DNA of 37,044 bases from Clostridia bacterium (lineage in GTDB: Bacteria; Bacillota; Clostridia; Oscillospirales; Acutalibacteraceae). Shown here piece after piece: positions 7,263-14,573 of the stretch (the first letter of the stretch is position 1; every line of letters begins with the position of its first letter). Location: contig JAFVIF010000007.1 in NCBI GenBank assembly GCA_017474125.1, forward strand, positions 1 to 37,044, read 5' to 3'. The position numbers and the translations under genes were made by a program. Below the pieces are notes generated by a model. The model saw only the letters and a list, made by a program, of their open reading frames with translations, had not been told where the DNA came from and ran no database searches.

Positions 7263-8153
7263 TTAATATACAAATGGATAATATTCTTGATGGAAATATA
7301 GTTGCACCTGATCTTCAATTTGGAGTTGAAGTCTTTCAATAGTTCCGTCTTTATGTGCTAAATTCATTTCCTTTATTACGTAATCAGGAAATATAGTTTT
7401 AATATCTTCTGAATAGTAAGAACCGTCACGAGGATGATTAGAATCTACAACAGAATAAGCATCATAGGATTCGTTTTTTTGCAATGTGAATTTATATGGA
7501 GCGGAGAAGCTGCTATAATTCATAATATCATTAATTTCAAGGTAACACTGTTCTTGTAATACCCATGCATATACAGAGTACTCATTACTTTTTTCCTCAA
7601 TAAGATATGTCTTAAATGCAACGAAAGTCTTAACGTTCTTATCGTCCTTTTGCTCAGTATCTCCTATTGATATTAGGTAATCCTTTATAGCATATTCCAA
7701 TTTTTCTTGTTTAAGGTCTACTGGGGGCGCATAATCAAAACCCCACGTACTAAAAACTACAGGTTTGTTATCTCTCATTCTTCCGACATCAACAGAAAAA
7801 CAAATGACCAAAATGGCTAATATAGAAATAACACCAAATAAAGTCAAGAAGAAAATTATTTTTGTATGCTTGATTTTATTTTTTGTATAGTTAAGAGTAT
7901 TGATAACATTTTCGTCTGTCTTATTACAAACTTCGTCTTCAGTTATTTTTTCGCTGCTTAATAGTTCATTGATTGATATAGATAGTTCTGAACATAGAGG
8001 CTTCATTAAGGATAAATCAGGAAGACCTCTGCCATTCTCCCACTTAGATATTGTTCGATCTGATATACCTAATTTGTTTGCTAAATCAAGTTGCGTCATA
8101 TTCTTTTCTTTTCTTAGCGAGGCAATAAAACTTCCGATTTTAATTTGATCCAT
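7263..8153 (-). CDS. Membrane-anchored XRE-family regulator with an extracytoplasmic domain
   Basis: This 296-residue protein has an N-terminal XRE helix-turn-helix at residues about 5-62 (MTQLDLANKLGISDRTISKWENGRG). A charged linker follows, then one transmembrane helix at about 98-120, and about 175 residues predicted outside. The outer part ends with PRDGSYYSEDIKTIFPDYV, a pattern I associate with the sensor-like C-terminal domains of clostridial BlaR1/M56-type membrane proteins. That link is from memory and uncertain. A DNA-binding domain tethered to a periplasmic or extracellular-side domain suggests direct one-component signalling from the envelope. AAGGAG lies 10 bases before the ATG. 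A 10-bp inverted repeat spans its promoter, suggesting autoregulation. The gene is more AT-rich than the core genes to its right and is bracketed by duplicated hairpin arrays, which hints at acquisition as a unit. Confidence 0.85.
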   Translation of the reverse strand: MDQIKIGSFIASLRKEKNMTQLDLANKLGISDRTISKWENGRGLPDLSLMKPLCSELSISINELLSSEKITEDEVCNKTDENVINTLNYTKNKIKHTKIIFFLTLFGVISILAILVICFSVDVGRMRDNKPVVFSTWGFDYAPPVDLKQEKLEYAIKDYLISIGDTEQKDDKNVKTFVAFKTYLIEEKSNEYSVYAWVLQEQCYLEINDIMNYSSFSAPYKFTLQKNESYDAYSVVDSNHPRDGSYYSEDIKTIFPDYVIKEMNLAHKDGTIERLQLQIEDQVQLYFHQEYYPFVY

Positions 8154-8167
8154 AATTAATCAGCTCC

Positions 8168-8206
8168 TTTCAAAGTTATTATAATTTACATGGTGAAACT
8201 TTGAAA
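8168..8206 (-). promoter_or_regulatory. XRE-gene promoter with overlapping inverted repeat
   Basis: On the minus strand, TTTCAA (8201-8206), a 17-base spacer and a perfect TATAAT (8178-8183). TTTCAAAGTT at 8168-8177 and AACTTTGAAA at 8197-8206 form a perfect 10-bp inverted repeat that brackets the -10, as expected for an autoregulatory operator. Confidence 0.6.
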
Positions 8207-8346
8207 CAAACGAAGCGTAGAGTCGTGCTTTTTTACGGAAATATTATAATATAATTTATTTAACACTTCAATTTCATCTAAATAACAAAAAACAATTAAT
8301 ATTATTACATAGAATACCATTATACATAAAAAATGATAGTCTTTCA

Positions 8347-8508
8347 AGTGATATTCCGACTCTGTCGGAGTGATATTCTTTTAGAATACCTCGCCAACAG
8401 CGAGATATTTCTAAAAGAGTGATATTAAAACCTTACGGTTTCAGTGATATTTTATTCGCCTACAAAACTTGCGAAGCAAATACCACTCGGCATTAGCCGA
8501 ATATCACT
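8347..8508. repeat. Hairpin array C: near-duplicate of array B
   Basis: It begins with an extra unit (AGTGATATT, then CCGAC-TCT-GTCGG) and then repeats array B for 92 bases with one mismatch (8369-8460 versus 7023-7114). After that the stems diverge in a compensated way: TGCC-GAA-GGCA in B is TTGC-GAA-GCAA in C, so both arms changed together. The linkers stay unchanged. Between it and the XRE gene (8210-8340) is AT-rich sequence with no visible gene. Two further mini-hairpins follow up to 8540. Confidence 0.8.
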
Positions 8509-8545
8509 GCTTTAGCAATAGAACTCGCCGCAAGGCGAATAAAAC

Positions 8546-8574
8546 TGCGAGACTTCCTTATAAGAAGTCTCGCA
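8546..8574. terminator. Terminator-like hairpin
   Basis: An 11-bp perfect stem (TGCGAGACTTC with its complement) has a 7-base loop, located just beyond the stop codon of the minus-strand hydrolase gene. The T run is stronger on the plus side (TTTTTTT at 8583-8590) than on the minus side (AGTTTT), so its direction of action is uncertain. Confidence 0.6.
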
Positions 8575-8596
8575 TTGCAACGGTTTTTTTATTGTT

Positions 8597-9568
8597 TTAA
8601 TCGTAGGCTTTAAAGAATTTTGTTACTGCTTTTTCGTAGCCAGCCTTGTCTATGAGGTAGCTTGTGCCGTGCTCTGCGCCCGGGACGACGAAAAGGTGCT
8701 TTTCGCTGACACAGGACTTATAGTTTTCGTAGGTCATTTCAATAGGCACGAAGTTATCGTCGGTGCCGTGAATAAACAGCACGGGAACCTTACAGCTTTG
8801 AAGGGAAAGCAGGGTGGAATAGGAATCGGACGGGATTTGTACCCTGTCCTCGAAAATATCCTTTGCAGCACGACTGTATAAGCCGAAGGGGAGCTTTAGG
8901 TTGTTTTCAACTACGTGCTCCCATATTGCGTGGGGAGAGGTGAAGCCGCAGTCGGCAATAATGCCCTTTAGATTATCGGGAAGAGCAAAGCCTGCGGTCA
9001 TAAGCACGGTGGTTGCTCCCATTGAAAGGCCTGCAAGATAAAGGGGGAGACCTTCCTCTGTCAGCTCGTTTACCTTGTTTACCCAATCCCTGCAATCAAA
9101 ACGCTCCAAAAGACCGAAGCCCATATACTCGCCGCCGCTGTTACCCTGACCGCGCTGTTCGGCAAAAAGCACCGAGCAATCATTGCTCAGCCAAAAGGGC
9201 GCAATGGTACCGAAATCCCGTGACCAGTTAGAGCGCCAGCCGTGCATTGCGACTATTGCCCGTTTGTCGGTTTCTTTATGGAACCAATGGCCAACGAGTA
9301 CGGTGCCGTCGTCGGCGGTGATTTCAATTGTTTCGTGCTCTATTTCCTCTAATGCCTTGGCGGCATCCATAAGCTTTTCAAGGGTTTGGGATAAATCGCC
9401 CGACGACATTATTTTTTCGGCGCGCTCTACGGTGGCCTTGGGGCCCTCGCGGTTAAGAGCAAGCTTCATTAAATATTTGGTGGTATAATGGTGAACCACT
9501 CCGATTACGGCGGCACCTGCCACCGCAATACCTGCGCCAATTAAAACGTTTCTGGTAGTTTTGTTCAT
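8597..9568 (-). CDS. Membrane-anchored alpha/beta hydrolase
   Basis: This 323-residue serine hydrolase has an N-terminal hydrophobic segment (residues about 8-26) that probably anchors it in the membrane. The alpha/beta-hydrolase core has the oxyanion-hole motif MHGW (108-111), the nucleophile elbow GLSMGA (Ser182), the acid in HGTDDNFVP (Asp271) and the catalytic His300 in GAEHG. The triad is complete. The family includes esterases, lipases and peptidases, and the substrate cannot be told from sequence. It lies 18 bases downstream of the alarmone-synthetase gene on the same strand, so the two are very likely co-transcribed, which may link its expression to stress. Confidence 0.88.
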   Translation of the reverse strand: MNKTTRNVLIGAGIAVAGAAVIGVVHHYTTKYLMKLALNREGPKATVERAEKIMSSGDLSQTLEKLMDAAKALEEIEHETIEITADDGTVLVGHWFHKETDKRAIVAMHGWRSNWSRDFGTIAPFWLSNDCSVLFAEQRGQGNSGGEYMGFGLLERFDCRDWVNKVNELTEEGLPLYLAGLSMGATTVLMTAGFALPDNLKGIIADCGFTSPHAIWEHVVENNLKLPFGLYSRAAKDIFEDRVQIPSDSYSTLLSLQSCKVPVLFIHGTDDNFVPIEMTYENYKSCVSEKHLFVVPGAEHGTSYLIDKAGYEKAVTKFFKAYD

Positions 9569-9586
9569 AAAGACACTTCCGTTATT

Positions 9587-10282
9587 TTAATCTGTTTTGT
9601 CATATATACGCTTTTGAATGCTTTCCATTTTTTTGTCCAGCGTTGCCGCTGCCTCGGCGCATTCCCTTAATTCCGCTGCAATGCCGTCGGTAACGGTTAC
9701 GTCCTTTTTGTATCGTATTTTATGTTCAAGGCTTGCCCACCAGTCCATGGAAATCGTTCTAAACTGTACTTCAACCCGCATATGCTTTTTCTCGTCGTGG
9801 AGAAAAATGGGGATTTCGACAATAAGGTGCAGACTTCTGTAGCCGTTTTCCTTGGGATTTTCAATATAATCCTTTCTGGCGATAAGGGTAATATCGTCCT
9901 GACGTAAAAAGGCATCGGCAAGTGTGTAAATATCCGACGGGAAGCCGCAAATTACCCTGACGCCTGCAACGTCGTTAAGGTTTTGCTCAATGCTTTGGAC
10001 GGTAATGGGCAGGTTTAGGTTGCTGAGCTTATCGCCTATGCTTTCCACCGACTTAAGACGGGTTTTAATGGTTTCGATGGGGTTGCGGTCGTATTCCAGC
10101 GACAGTTCCTCGCTAAGCACGCGGAATTTGGTTTCAACCTCCATCATAGCGCATTTATAGTAGGACATAAGCTCCTTAAAGGGGGCAACGTTGGTGCTTA
10201 CCCAGTTTTTGATTTCGGATTTGGGCAGGGGGAGGGCGGAAAAAAGGCGTGCCCAATATTCCTTGGTGTCAAATTGTTCCAT
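9587..10282 (-). CDS. Small alarmone synthetase, GTP pyrophosphokinase family (RelQ/RelP-like)
   Basis: At 231 residues this is the length of a stand-alone RelA/SpoT synthetase domain without the hydrolase, TGS and ACT domains of long RSH proteins. It would transfer pyrophosphate from ATP to GDP or GTP, making (p)ppGpp. Visible motifs are the substrate-binding region IKTRLKSVESIGDKL (72-86), NDVAGVR with Asp104 in the metal-binding position, YIENPKENGYRSLH (139-152, GTP-binding tyrosine) and VEVQFRT followed by MDWWASLEHKIRYK (170-192). The ATG has an ideal ribosome site (AAGGAG, 6 bases). Its promoter lies at 10332-10360 in the region shared with pckA. RelQ versus RelP cannot be settled by eye. 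Confidence 0.9.
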   Translation of the reverse strand: MEQFDTKEYWARLFSALPLPKSEIKNWVSTNVAPFKELMSYYKCAMMEVETKFRVLSEELSLEYDRNPIETIKTRLKSVESIGDKLSNLNLPITVQSIEQNLNDVAGVRVICGFPSDIYTLADAFLRQDDITLIARKDYIENPKENGYRSLHLIVEIPIFLHDEKKHMRVEVQFRTISMDWWASLEHKIRYKKDVTVTDGIAAELRECAEAAATLDKKMESIQKRIYDKTD

Positions 10283-10331
10283 TTTTCGCTCCTTGATTAA
10301 TTATTAATTTAATTACAAATATATTAAATAT

Positions 10332-10360
10332 ATTATCCGTCTTTTATGCTTTAAGGTCAA
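10332..10360 (-). promoter_or_regulatory. Promoter of the alarmone synthetase-hydrolase operon
   Basis: Read on the minus strand: TTGACC (10355-10360), a 17-base spacer and GATAAT (10332-10337). The start site would be about 45 bases before the ATG. Confidence 0.55.
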
Positions 10361-10483
10361 GGGTTTTTATGTTAATATTTTGTAAAGGTATGAATATAAT
10401 TGTGATTTTTTTGTAAAGGAATAAAGGTTTTTAAGCCGCTTTAGTGTATTCCGCCGATTTTAAGGTTTGTTAAATAAATATCG

Positions 10484-10512
10484 TTGATTTTTTATTCTCT
10501 CTATGTTATAAT
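10484..10512 (+). promoter_or_regulatory. pckA promoter and 5' leader
   Basis: TTGATT (10484-10489), 17 bases and a perfect TATAAT (10507-10512). The leader is about 105 bases and contains an 8-bp stem-loop (TTGCCGAA..TTCGGCAA, about 10560-10582). Upstream, TTTTGTAAAGG occurs twice about 33 bases apart (near 10378 and 10410), a possible regulator site. The rest of 10283-10625 shows no gene. Confidence 0.65.
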
Positions 10513-10625
10513 TGGCTCATAATTAGGGAGAATTTGGCTTTTGTGTAAGCTTTTCCCCGTTGCCGAAGGAATTTTTCGGCAAAATTATGATAAAATAATG
10601 TAAACAAAGGAAAAGAGGTAGTTTT

Positions 10626-12230
10626 ATGAAAAACTTAGATTTAAGTAAGTACGGCATTACCGGTGTGAAGGAAATTATTCACAATCCTTCCTATGAAGAG
10701 CTTTTTGCTGCTGAAACCGATCCTTCTCTTGAGGGCTTCGAAAAGGGTCAGGTTACCGAGCTTGGCGCCGTAAACGTTATGACAGGTATTTATACCGGTC
10801 GTTCTCCTAAGGATAAGTTTATCGTTATGGACGAAAATTCCAAGGACACCGTTTGGTGGACCAGTGATGAGTTCAAGAACGACAACCATCCCTGCAGCGA
10901 GGAAGCTTGGGCTGTATTAAAGGATATTGCTACTAAGCAGCTTTCGGGTAAGAAGCTTTACGTTGTAGACGTATTCTGCGGCGCAAATGCTGACTCCAGA
11001 ATGGCTATACGTTTCATTATGGAGGTTGCTTGGCAGGCTCATTTTGTAAAGAATATGTTTATTAATCCTACCGCTGAGGAGCTTGAGAATTTCGAGCCCG
11101 ACTTTATTTCCTACAACGCTTCCAAGGCTAAGGTTGAAAACTATAAGGAATTAGGTCTTAACAGCGAAACCGCTTCGGTATTTAACATTTCCTCCCGCGA
11201 GCAGGTTATTCTTAACACCTGGTACGGCGGCGAAATGAAAAAGGGTATGTTCTCTATGATGAACTACTACCTCCCCCTTAACGGTATGGCTTCTATGCAC
11301 TGCTCCGCCAATACCGATATGGAGGGCAAGAATACCGCATTGTTCTTCGGTCTTTCAGGTACAGGTAAAACCACCCTTTCCACCGACCCCAAGCGTCTCC
11401 TTATCGGTGACGACGAGCACGGCTGGGATGACAACGGCGTATTCAACTTTGAAGGCGGCTGTTATGCTAAGGTTATTAACCTTGACAAGGAATCTGAGCC
11501 CGACATTTACGCTGCTATCCGCAGAAACGCACTTCTTGAGAACGTAACCGTTGATGAAAACGGCGTGTGCGATTTCGCTGACGATTCCGTAACCGAGAAC
11601 ACCCGTGTTTCTTACCCCATTGACCATATTGAGAAGATTGTTCGTCCCGTTTCCGCAGCACCCGATGCTAAGAACGTTATCTTCCTTTCTGCCGATGCTT
11701 TCGGCGTTCTTCCTCCCGTTTCCATTCTTACCGCTGAGCAGGCACAGTACTACTTCCTCTCGGGCTTTACCTCTAAGCTTGCAGGTACCGAGCGCGGAAT
11801 TACCGAGCCTACTCCTACCTTCTCTGCTTGCTTCGGTCAGGCCTTCTTAGAGCTTCACCCCACCAAGTATGCTGAAGAGTTAGTGAAGAAGATGGAAAAG
11901 AGCGGCGCTAAGGCTTACCTTGTAAATACCGGCTGGAACGGTACCGGTAAGCGTATTTCCATTAAGGATACCAGAGGTATTATCGATGCTATCCTTGACG
12001 GCTCTATTCTTAAGGCTGAAACCAAGACCATTCCTTACTTCAACCTTTCTGTTCCTACCGCACTTCCCGGTGTTGACTCCGGTATTCTCGATCCCAGAGA
12101 CACCTATGCCGATGCTGCAGAATGGGATAAGAAGGCTAAGGACCTTGCAGGTCGTTTCGTTAAAAACTTTGACAAGTACACCGGCAACGATGCAGGTAAG
12201 GCACTTGTTAAGGCAGGCCCCGAGCTTTAA
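10626..12230 (+). CDS. pckA: Phosphoenolpyruvate carboxykinase (ATP)
   Basis: This 534-residue enzyme interconverts oxaloacetate + ATP and phosphoenolpyruvate + ADP + CO2. In anaerobic gut Clostridia it commonly runs towards oxaloacetate as well as in gluconeogenesis. Visible motifs are [10 protein letters not shown] with Arg59 (substrate binding), the P-loop GLSGTGKTT (242-250, Lys248), the kinase-2 region IGDDEHGW (260-267) and FEGGCYAK (275-282). Length and motif order are those of the ATP-dependent, not the GTP-dependent, class. Codon use is strongly biased (AAG, CTT, GGT, ACC), as for a highly expressed protein. The gene is monocistronic with its own promoter and a strong terminator. The ribosome site is AAGAGG. 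Confidence 0.96.
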   Translation: MKNLDLSKYGITGVKEIIHNPSYEELFAAETDPSLEGFEKGQVTELGAVNVMTGIYTGRSPKDKFIVMDENSKDTVWWTSDEFKNDNHPCSEEAWAVLKDIATKQLSGKKLYVVDVFCGANADSRMAIRFIMEVAWQAHFVKNMFINPTAEELENFEPDFISYNASKAKVENYKELGLNSETASVFNISSREQVILNTWYGGEMKKGMFSMMNYYLPLNGMASMHCSANTDMEGKNTALFFGLSGTGKTTLSTDPKRLLIGDDEHGWDDNGVFNFEGGCYAKVINLDKESEPDIYAAIRRNALLENVTVDENGVCDFADDSVTENTRVSYPIDHIEKIVRPVSAAPDAKNVIFLSADAFGVLPPVSILTAEQAQYYFLSGFTSKLAGTERGITEPTPTFSACFGQAFLELHPTKYAEELVKKMEKSGAKAYLVNTGWNGTGKRISIKDTRGIIDAILDGSILKAETKTIPYFNLSVPTALPGVDSGILDPRDTYADAAEWDKKAKDLAGRFVKNFDKYTGNDAGKALVKAGPEL

Positions 12231-12253
12231 TTTCTAATCACCTTTTATATTTG

Positions 12254-12289
12254 AAAAGCCCAAGTGATTTTTCACTTGGGCTTTTTTTT
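12254..12289. terminator. Intrinsic terminator after pckA
   Basis: AAAAGCCCAAGTG and CACTTGGGCTTTT pair around ATTTTT, followed by a long T run. The A tract on the left lets it also serve the convergent phosphoesterase gene. Confidence 0.9.
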
Positions 12290-12343
12290 AAGCAAACACG
12301 AATAATCCGAACCTGATTTTAAAGGGAGGTTTTTCGTCTTTGC

Positions 12344-12820
12344 TTATATAAATACGGTTTTGGTGCAAATTCCCTGCGGTGTAAGGTCGATAATTGCGTA
12401 GGAGGGTCTTCTTCCGTCGCGGGAGGAGCAAAGGGAGCCGGGATTAACAATATAAAGCCCGTCGTCATATGCTTCTAATGAGCAATGGGTGTGTCCGAAC
12501 AGCGCAAGGGTACAGTTTTGCTCACGGGCGGCTTCCTTTATTTTTTCCAAGCCGTATTTTACGTTCAAACGGTGGCCGTGACAGTAAAAAATTCGTATAT
12601 TTTCTATTGTTTCGGTGCCAAAGGTGGGGTAGGAGGCTGAAAAATCACAGTTGCCCGAAACAATATGGAAAATTTTATCGGGGAAATTGCACCGCACGTC
12701 CTCGGCATCGCTTACAATATCACCAAGGAAAAATATATGGCGTATATCGGGATAACGGGAAATTTCCTTTTCAAGGCGCAATACAGCCCTGTGTGTATCG
12801 GAAAAAACAAGAATTCGCAT
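12344..12820 (-). CDS. YfcE/MJ0936-family metallophosphoesterase
   Basis: This 158-residue calcineurin-like phosphoesterase has a complete metal-binding set. It comprises SDTH (Asp8, His10), FLGDIVSD (Asp34), GNCD (Asn57, with the following Asp), the FYCHGH histidines, and GFGHTH-type FGHTH near residue 109 followed by NPGS. YfcE-type proteins are Mn-dependent phosphodiesterases with poorly defined natural substrates. AAGGAG lies 12 bases before the ATG. The gene is convergent with pckA and divergent from the small-protein operon that starts at 12870, only 49 bases away, so the two promoters must be compact. Confidence 0.88.
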   Translation of the reverse strand: MRILVFSDTHRAVLRLEKEISRYPDIRHIFFLGDIVSDAEDVRCNFPDKIFHIVSGNCDFSASYPTFGTETIENIRIFYCHGHRLNVKYGLEKIKEAAREQNCTLALFGHTHCSLEAYDDGLYIVNPGSLCSSRDGRRPSYAIIDLTPQGICTKTVFI

Positions 12821-12869
12821 AGGTTATAAACTCTCCTTATTTTTCATATTTTTTAGGGGGTGAATTGTT

Positions 12870-13070
12870 ATGGAATATAATATAGATACGATTATTGAAA
12901 AAGCTCGCAGCGGTAACGCTCAGGAGCTTATGAAAAGCTTAAAGGAGGAGGACGTGAAAAGAATAAAGGGACTGTTGCAAAACGAGGAGGCCTGCAAACA
13001 GCTTTTAAAGAGCGAGCAGGCGAAAAAGTTAATGGAAATGCTGAAAAGGGGCGGAATGATAGGTGGATGA
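12870..13070 (+). CDS. Small helical protein of unknown function (first of three)
   Basis: This 66-residue, highly charged helical protein has an AGGGGG ribosome site 9 bases before the ATG. The middle reads as a repeated leucine-lysine-glutamate helix and the end is the flexible GGMIGG. No catalytic or metal motif is present. Similar short proteins, which track leftover segments 'removed' one after another (NEEACKQLLKSEQAKKLME), recur in Clostridia ahead of a second protein like the next gene. That is my recollection, not a search result. Its last 8 bases overlap the GTG start of the next gene. Confidence 0.75.
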   Translation: MEYNIDTIIEKARSGNAQELMKSLKEEDVKRIKGLLQNEEACKQLLKSEQAKKLMEMLKRGGMIGG

Positions 13071-13383
13071 GCTGTCGGAAAAGCTTAACGAAATACTCAG
13101 CGACCCTCAAAGTATGAATCGTATAGGGGAAATGGCAAAAAGCCTTTTTGGGGAGGCTGCGGAGGAGCCTAAAAAGGAGGCGCCCGATATAGCCAAAATA
13201 ACGTCGCTTATAAACAGATTTAAAAATTCGGGTGTGAGTGAAAATCAACGTCTGCTTTTGGCGCTGAAGCCTCATTTAAGTCCGCCGCGACAGAAAAAGG
13301 TGGATACCGCCGTAAAAATACTGAAGCTTTTGGAAATAGCGCCCTATCTTACCGACAGCGGCTTGCTCGACGGATTTCTTTAA
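13063..13383 (+). CDS. Helical protein of unknown function (second of three)
   Basis: This 106-residue protein starts at GTG 13063, overlapping the previous stop by 8 bases, with AAGGGGCGG upstream. The N-terminal helix is MDELSEKLNEILSDPQSM. It is followed by an acidic linker containing EEPKKEAPD and then a conserved-looking C-terminal half: NQRLLLALKPHLSP, then RQKKVDTAVKILKLLEIAPYL. That C-terminal pattern recurs in uncharacterised clostridial proteins I have seen. There is no signal peptide or membrane helix. Coupling to its neighbours suggests one complex or process. Function is unknown. Confidence 0.78.
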   Translation: MDELSEKLNEILSDPQSMNRIGEMAKSLFGEAAEEPKKEAPDIAKITSLINRFKNSGVSENQRLLLALKPHLSPPRQKKVDTAVKILKLLEIAPYLTDSGLLDGFL

Positions 13384-13394
13384 GGAGGTATAAT

Positions 13395-13655
13395 ATGACC
13401 GATTTTGAAAAACAAAAGCAGGATGCCGTTGAGCGGGTCAGAAAAATGAACGAGGTATACAGAAAAAAGGCGGCGCAGCAGGGCACCAAAAGGGAGGATG
13501 TGGCAGAATCGCCTATTGACGTAATGAAGCTTATACGCTTTGATGCGGTGAAAAACGACCCCGACCGTTTACTGCTTTTAGGGGTTTTGCTTTTGCTTGC
13601 AGGGGAGAAAACCGACCCAAAGCTTTTGTATGCGTTGCTTTATATTATGATTTGA
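13395..13655 (+). CDS. Small protein with hydrophobic C-terminus, unknown function (third of three)
   Basis: This 86-residue protein has an AAGGAGG site before the ATG, 11 bases after the previous gene. The N-terminal half is charged and helical (EKQKQDAVERVRKMNEVYRK). The C-terminal 30 residues are strongly hydrophobic (DPDRLLLLGVLLLLAGEKTD, then LLYALLYIMI), with a break that suggests two short helices rather than one membrane span. The DRLLLLG-LLLL pattern recurs in clostridial gene clusters of this layout, from memory. A peripheral membrane or assembly role is possible but unproven. Confidence 0.78.
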   Translation: MTDFEKQKQDAVERVRKMNEVYRKKAAQQGTKREDVAESPIDVMKLIRFDAVKNDPDRLLLLGVLLLLAGEKTDPKLLYALLYIMI

Positions 13656-13719
13656 GTTATTTAAGACTTGTCAAGTAAAAAAAGGTTACAGATTTATTAC
13701 AAAATTGATGAAAAATGGA

Positions 13720-13894
13720 GTTATGTAAACCTTGTAACCGAAAAAGTTATTAAAGTTATGAACATACTTTTTAACAAAATTAATTAAAAATCACGAAAAA
13801 CGCGATGAAATCGTTGGTTAAATGTTCATAACACGGTTCATAACTTGAATAACGCCGTTGAAAACAATAATCTGTTAACAATGTTATGTAAACC
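13720..13894. promoter_or_regulatory. Five copies of a GTTATG(A/T)A box in a gene-free region
   Basis: The 355 bases between 13656 and 14011 contain no gene but a motif repeated on both strands: GTTATGTAAACC at 13720-13731 (+) and 13883-13894 (+), GTTATGAACAT at 13755-13765 (+) and 13822-13832 (-), and GTTATGAACC at 13835-13844 (-). The two minus-strand copies are 2 bases apart. Further partial matches (GGTTACA, TTGTAACC, GTTAACAATG) lie between them. It reads as a multi-site binding region. The binding protein is unknown. Confidence 0.5.
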
Positions 13895-13944
13895 AAAAGG
13901 CGAGACTTTCGAAAAATTTTTCACACAAAATAACTGTTTTTTTG

Positions 13945-13973
13945 TTTACTTTCTACAAAAGATGTGTTAGAAT
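13945..13973 (+). promoter_or_regulatory. Promoter of the lipoprotein gene at 14012
   Basis: TTTACT (13945-13950), a 17-base spacer and TAGAAT (13968-13973). The ribosome site is GGGAG. It lies just downstream of the GTTATG-box cluster. Confidence 0.6.
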
Positions 13974-14011
13974 GATTCCAACAAAAGCAAAAATTTTGGG
14001 AGTAGATAACC

Positions 14012-14494
14012 ATGAAGGTAATAAAAACAGTTGCCCTGATGCTTGTCGCACTGCTTATTCTTTTTTCCCTTAACGGCTGTAAAAACGAAAAAGCGCTGAC
14101 GGTGTCAGAAATAAGCGAGCATCTGTCGGGGCTGTGTTTACAAAATGCCGAAACCTACGAGGTAAGCAAGGGCGATATCGAAAATCGCTTTAATTTTGAC
14201 GGAAATTTACTTGACGAATGCTCGGTAAGGCTTTGCGATACAGAAGAAAAGTATTTGTGCGTTGCCGTGTTTACCTTAAAGGATAACGCAAATAAGCAAA
14301 CGGTTATCGACGGCATAAGCTCTGCCGTGAAGACGGCTGCCGCTTCCTTCGGAATGCTTTATAATTCCGAATACAATAAAATTCAGCACCGACTGTTTTA
14401 TGAGTATAACGATATTATTATATTTGTTGTAGCTGATGATTATAAGCAAAGCGAGGCTTATTTAAAAAAAATCGGCGCTTCACCCATAGCATAA
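14012..14494 (+). CDS. DUF4358-like lipoprotein
   Basis: This 160-residue protein has a lipoprotein signal peptide: MKVIK, a hydrophobic run, then LNGC with Cys23 as the lipidation site. The mature part has alternating strands and helices, with SVRLCDTEEKYLCVAVFTLKD and a late FYEYNDIIIFVVAD strand. This fits the DUF4358 pattern of clostridial lipoproteins (position-specific recall, not a search). It would face the outside of the membrane, and no catalytic residues are evident. It is monocistronic, with its own promoter and a terminator shared with rsmI. Confidence 0.75.
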   Translation: MKVIKTVALMLVALLILFSLNGCKNEKALTVSEISEHLSGLCLQNAETYEVSKGDIENRFNFDGNLLDECSVRLCDTEEKYLCVAVFTLKDNANKQTVIDGISSAVKTAAASFGMLYNSEYNKIQHRLFYEYNDIIIFVVADDYKQSEAYLKKIGASPIA

Positions 14495-14506
14495 ATTAAA
14501 CGGCTG

Positions 14507-14567
14507 ACGGTATTAAGAAAAAAACGGATGCTTCTTCGGAGCGTCCGTTTTATTTTTTCAATACCGT
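14507..14567. terminator. Nested bidirectional terminator
   Basis: The inner hairpin AAACGGA-TGCT..AGCG-TCCGTTT, with A and T tracts, lies inside an outer inverted repeat ACGGTATT/AATACCGT. It serves the convergent lipoprotein and rsmI genes. Confidence 0.8.
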
Positions 14568-14573
14568 TATTTT

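Noticed and set aside
12870-13383. The first two small proteins as a toxin-antitoxin pair
   Set aside because: No toxin fold motif or DNA-binding domain is recognisable, and a third coupled gene follows. The layout fits a conserved operon better.
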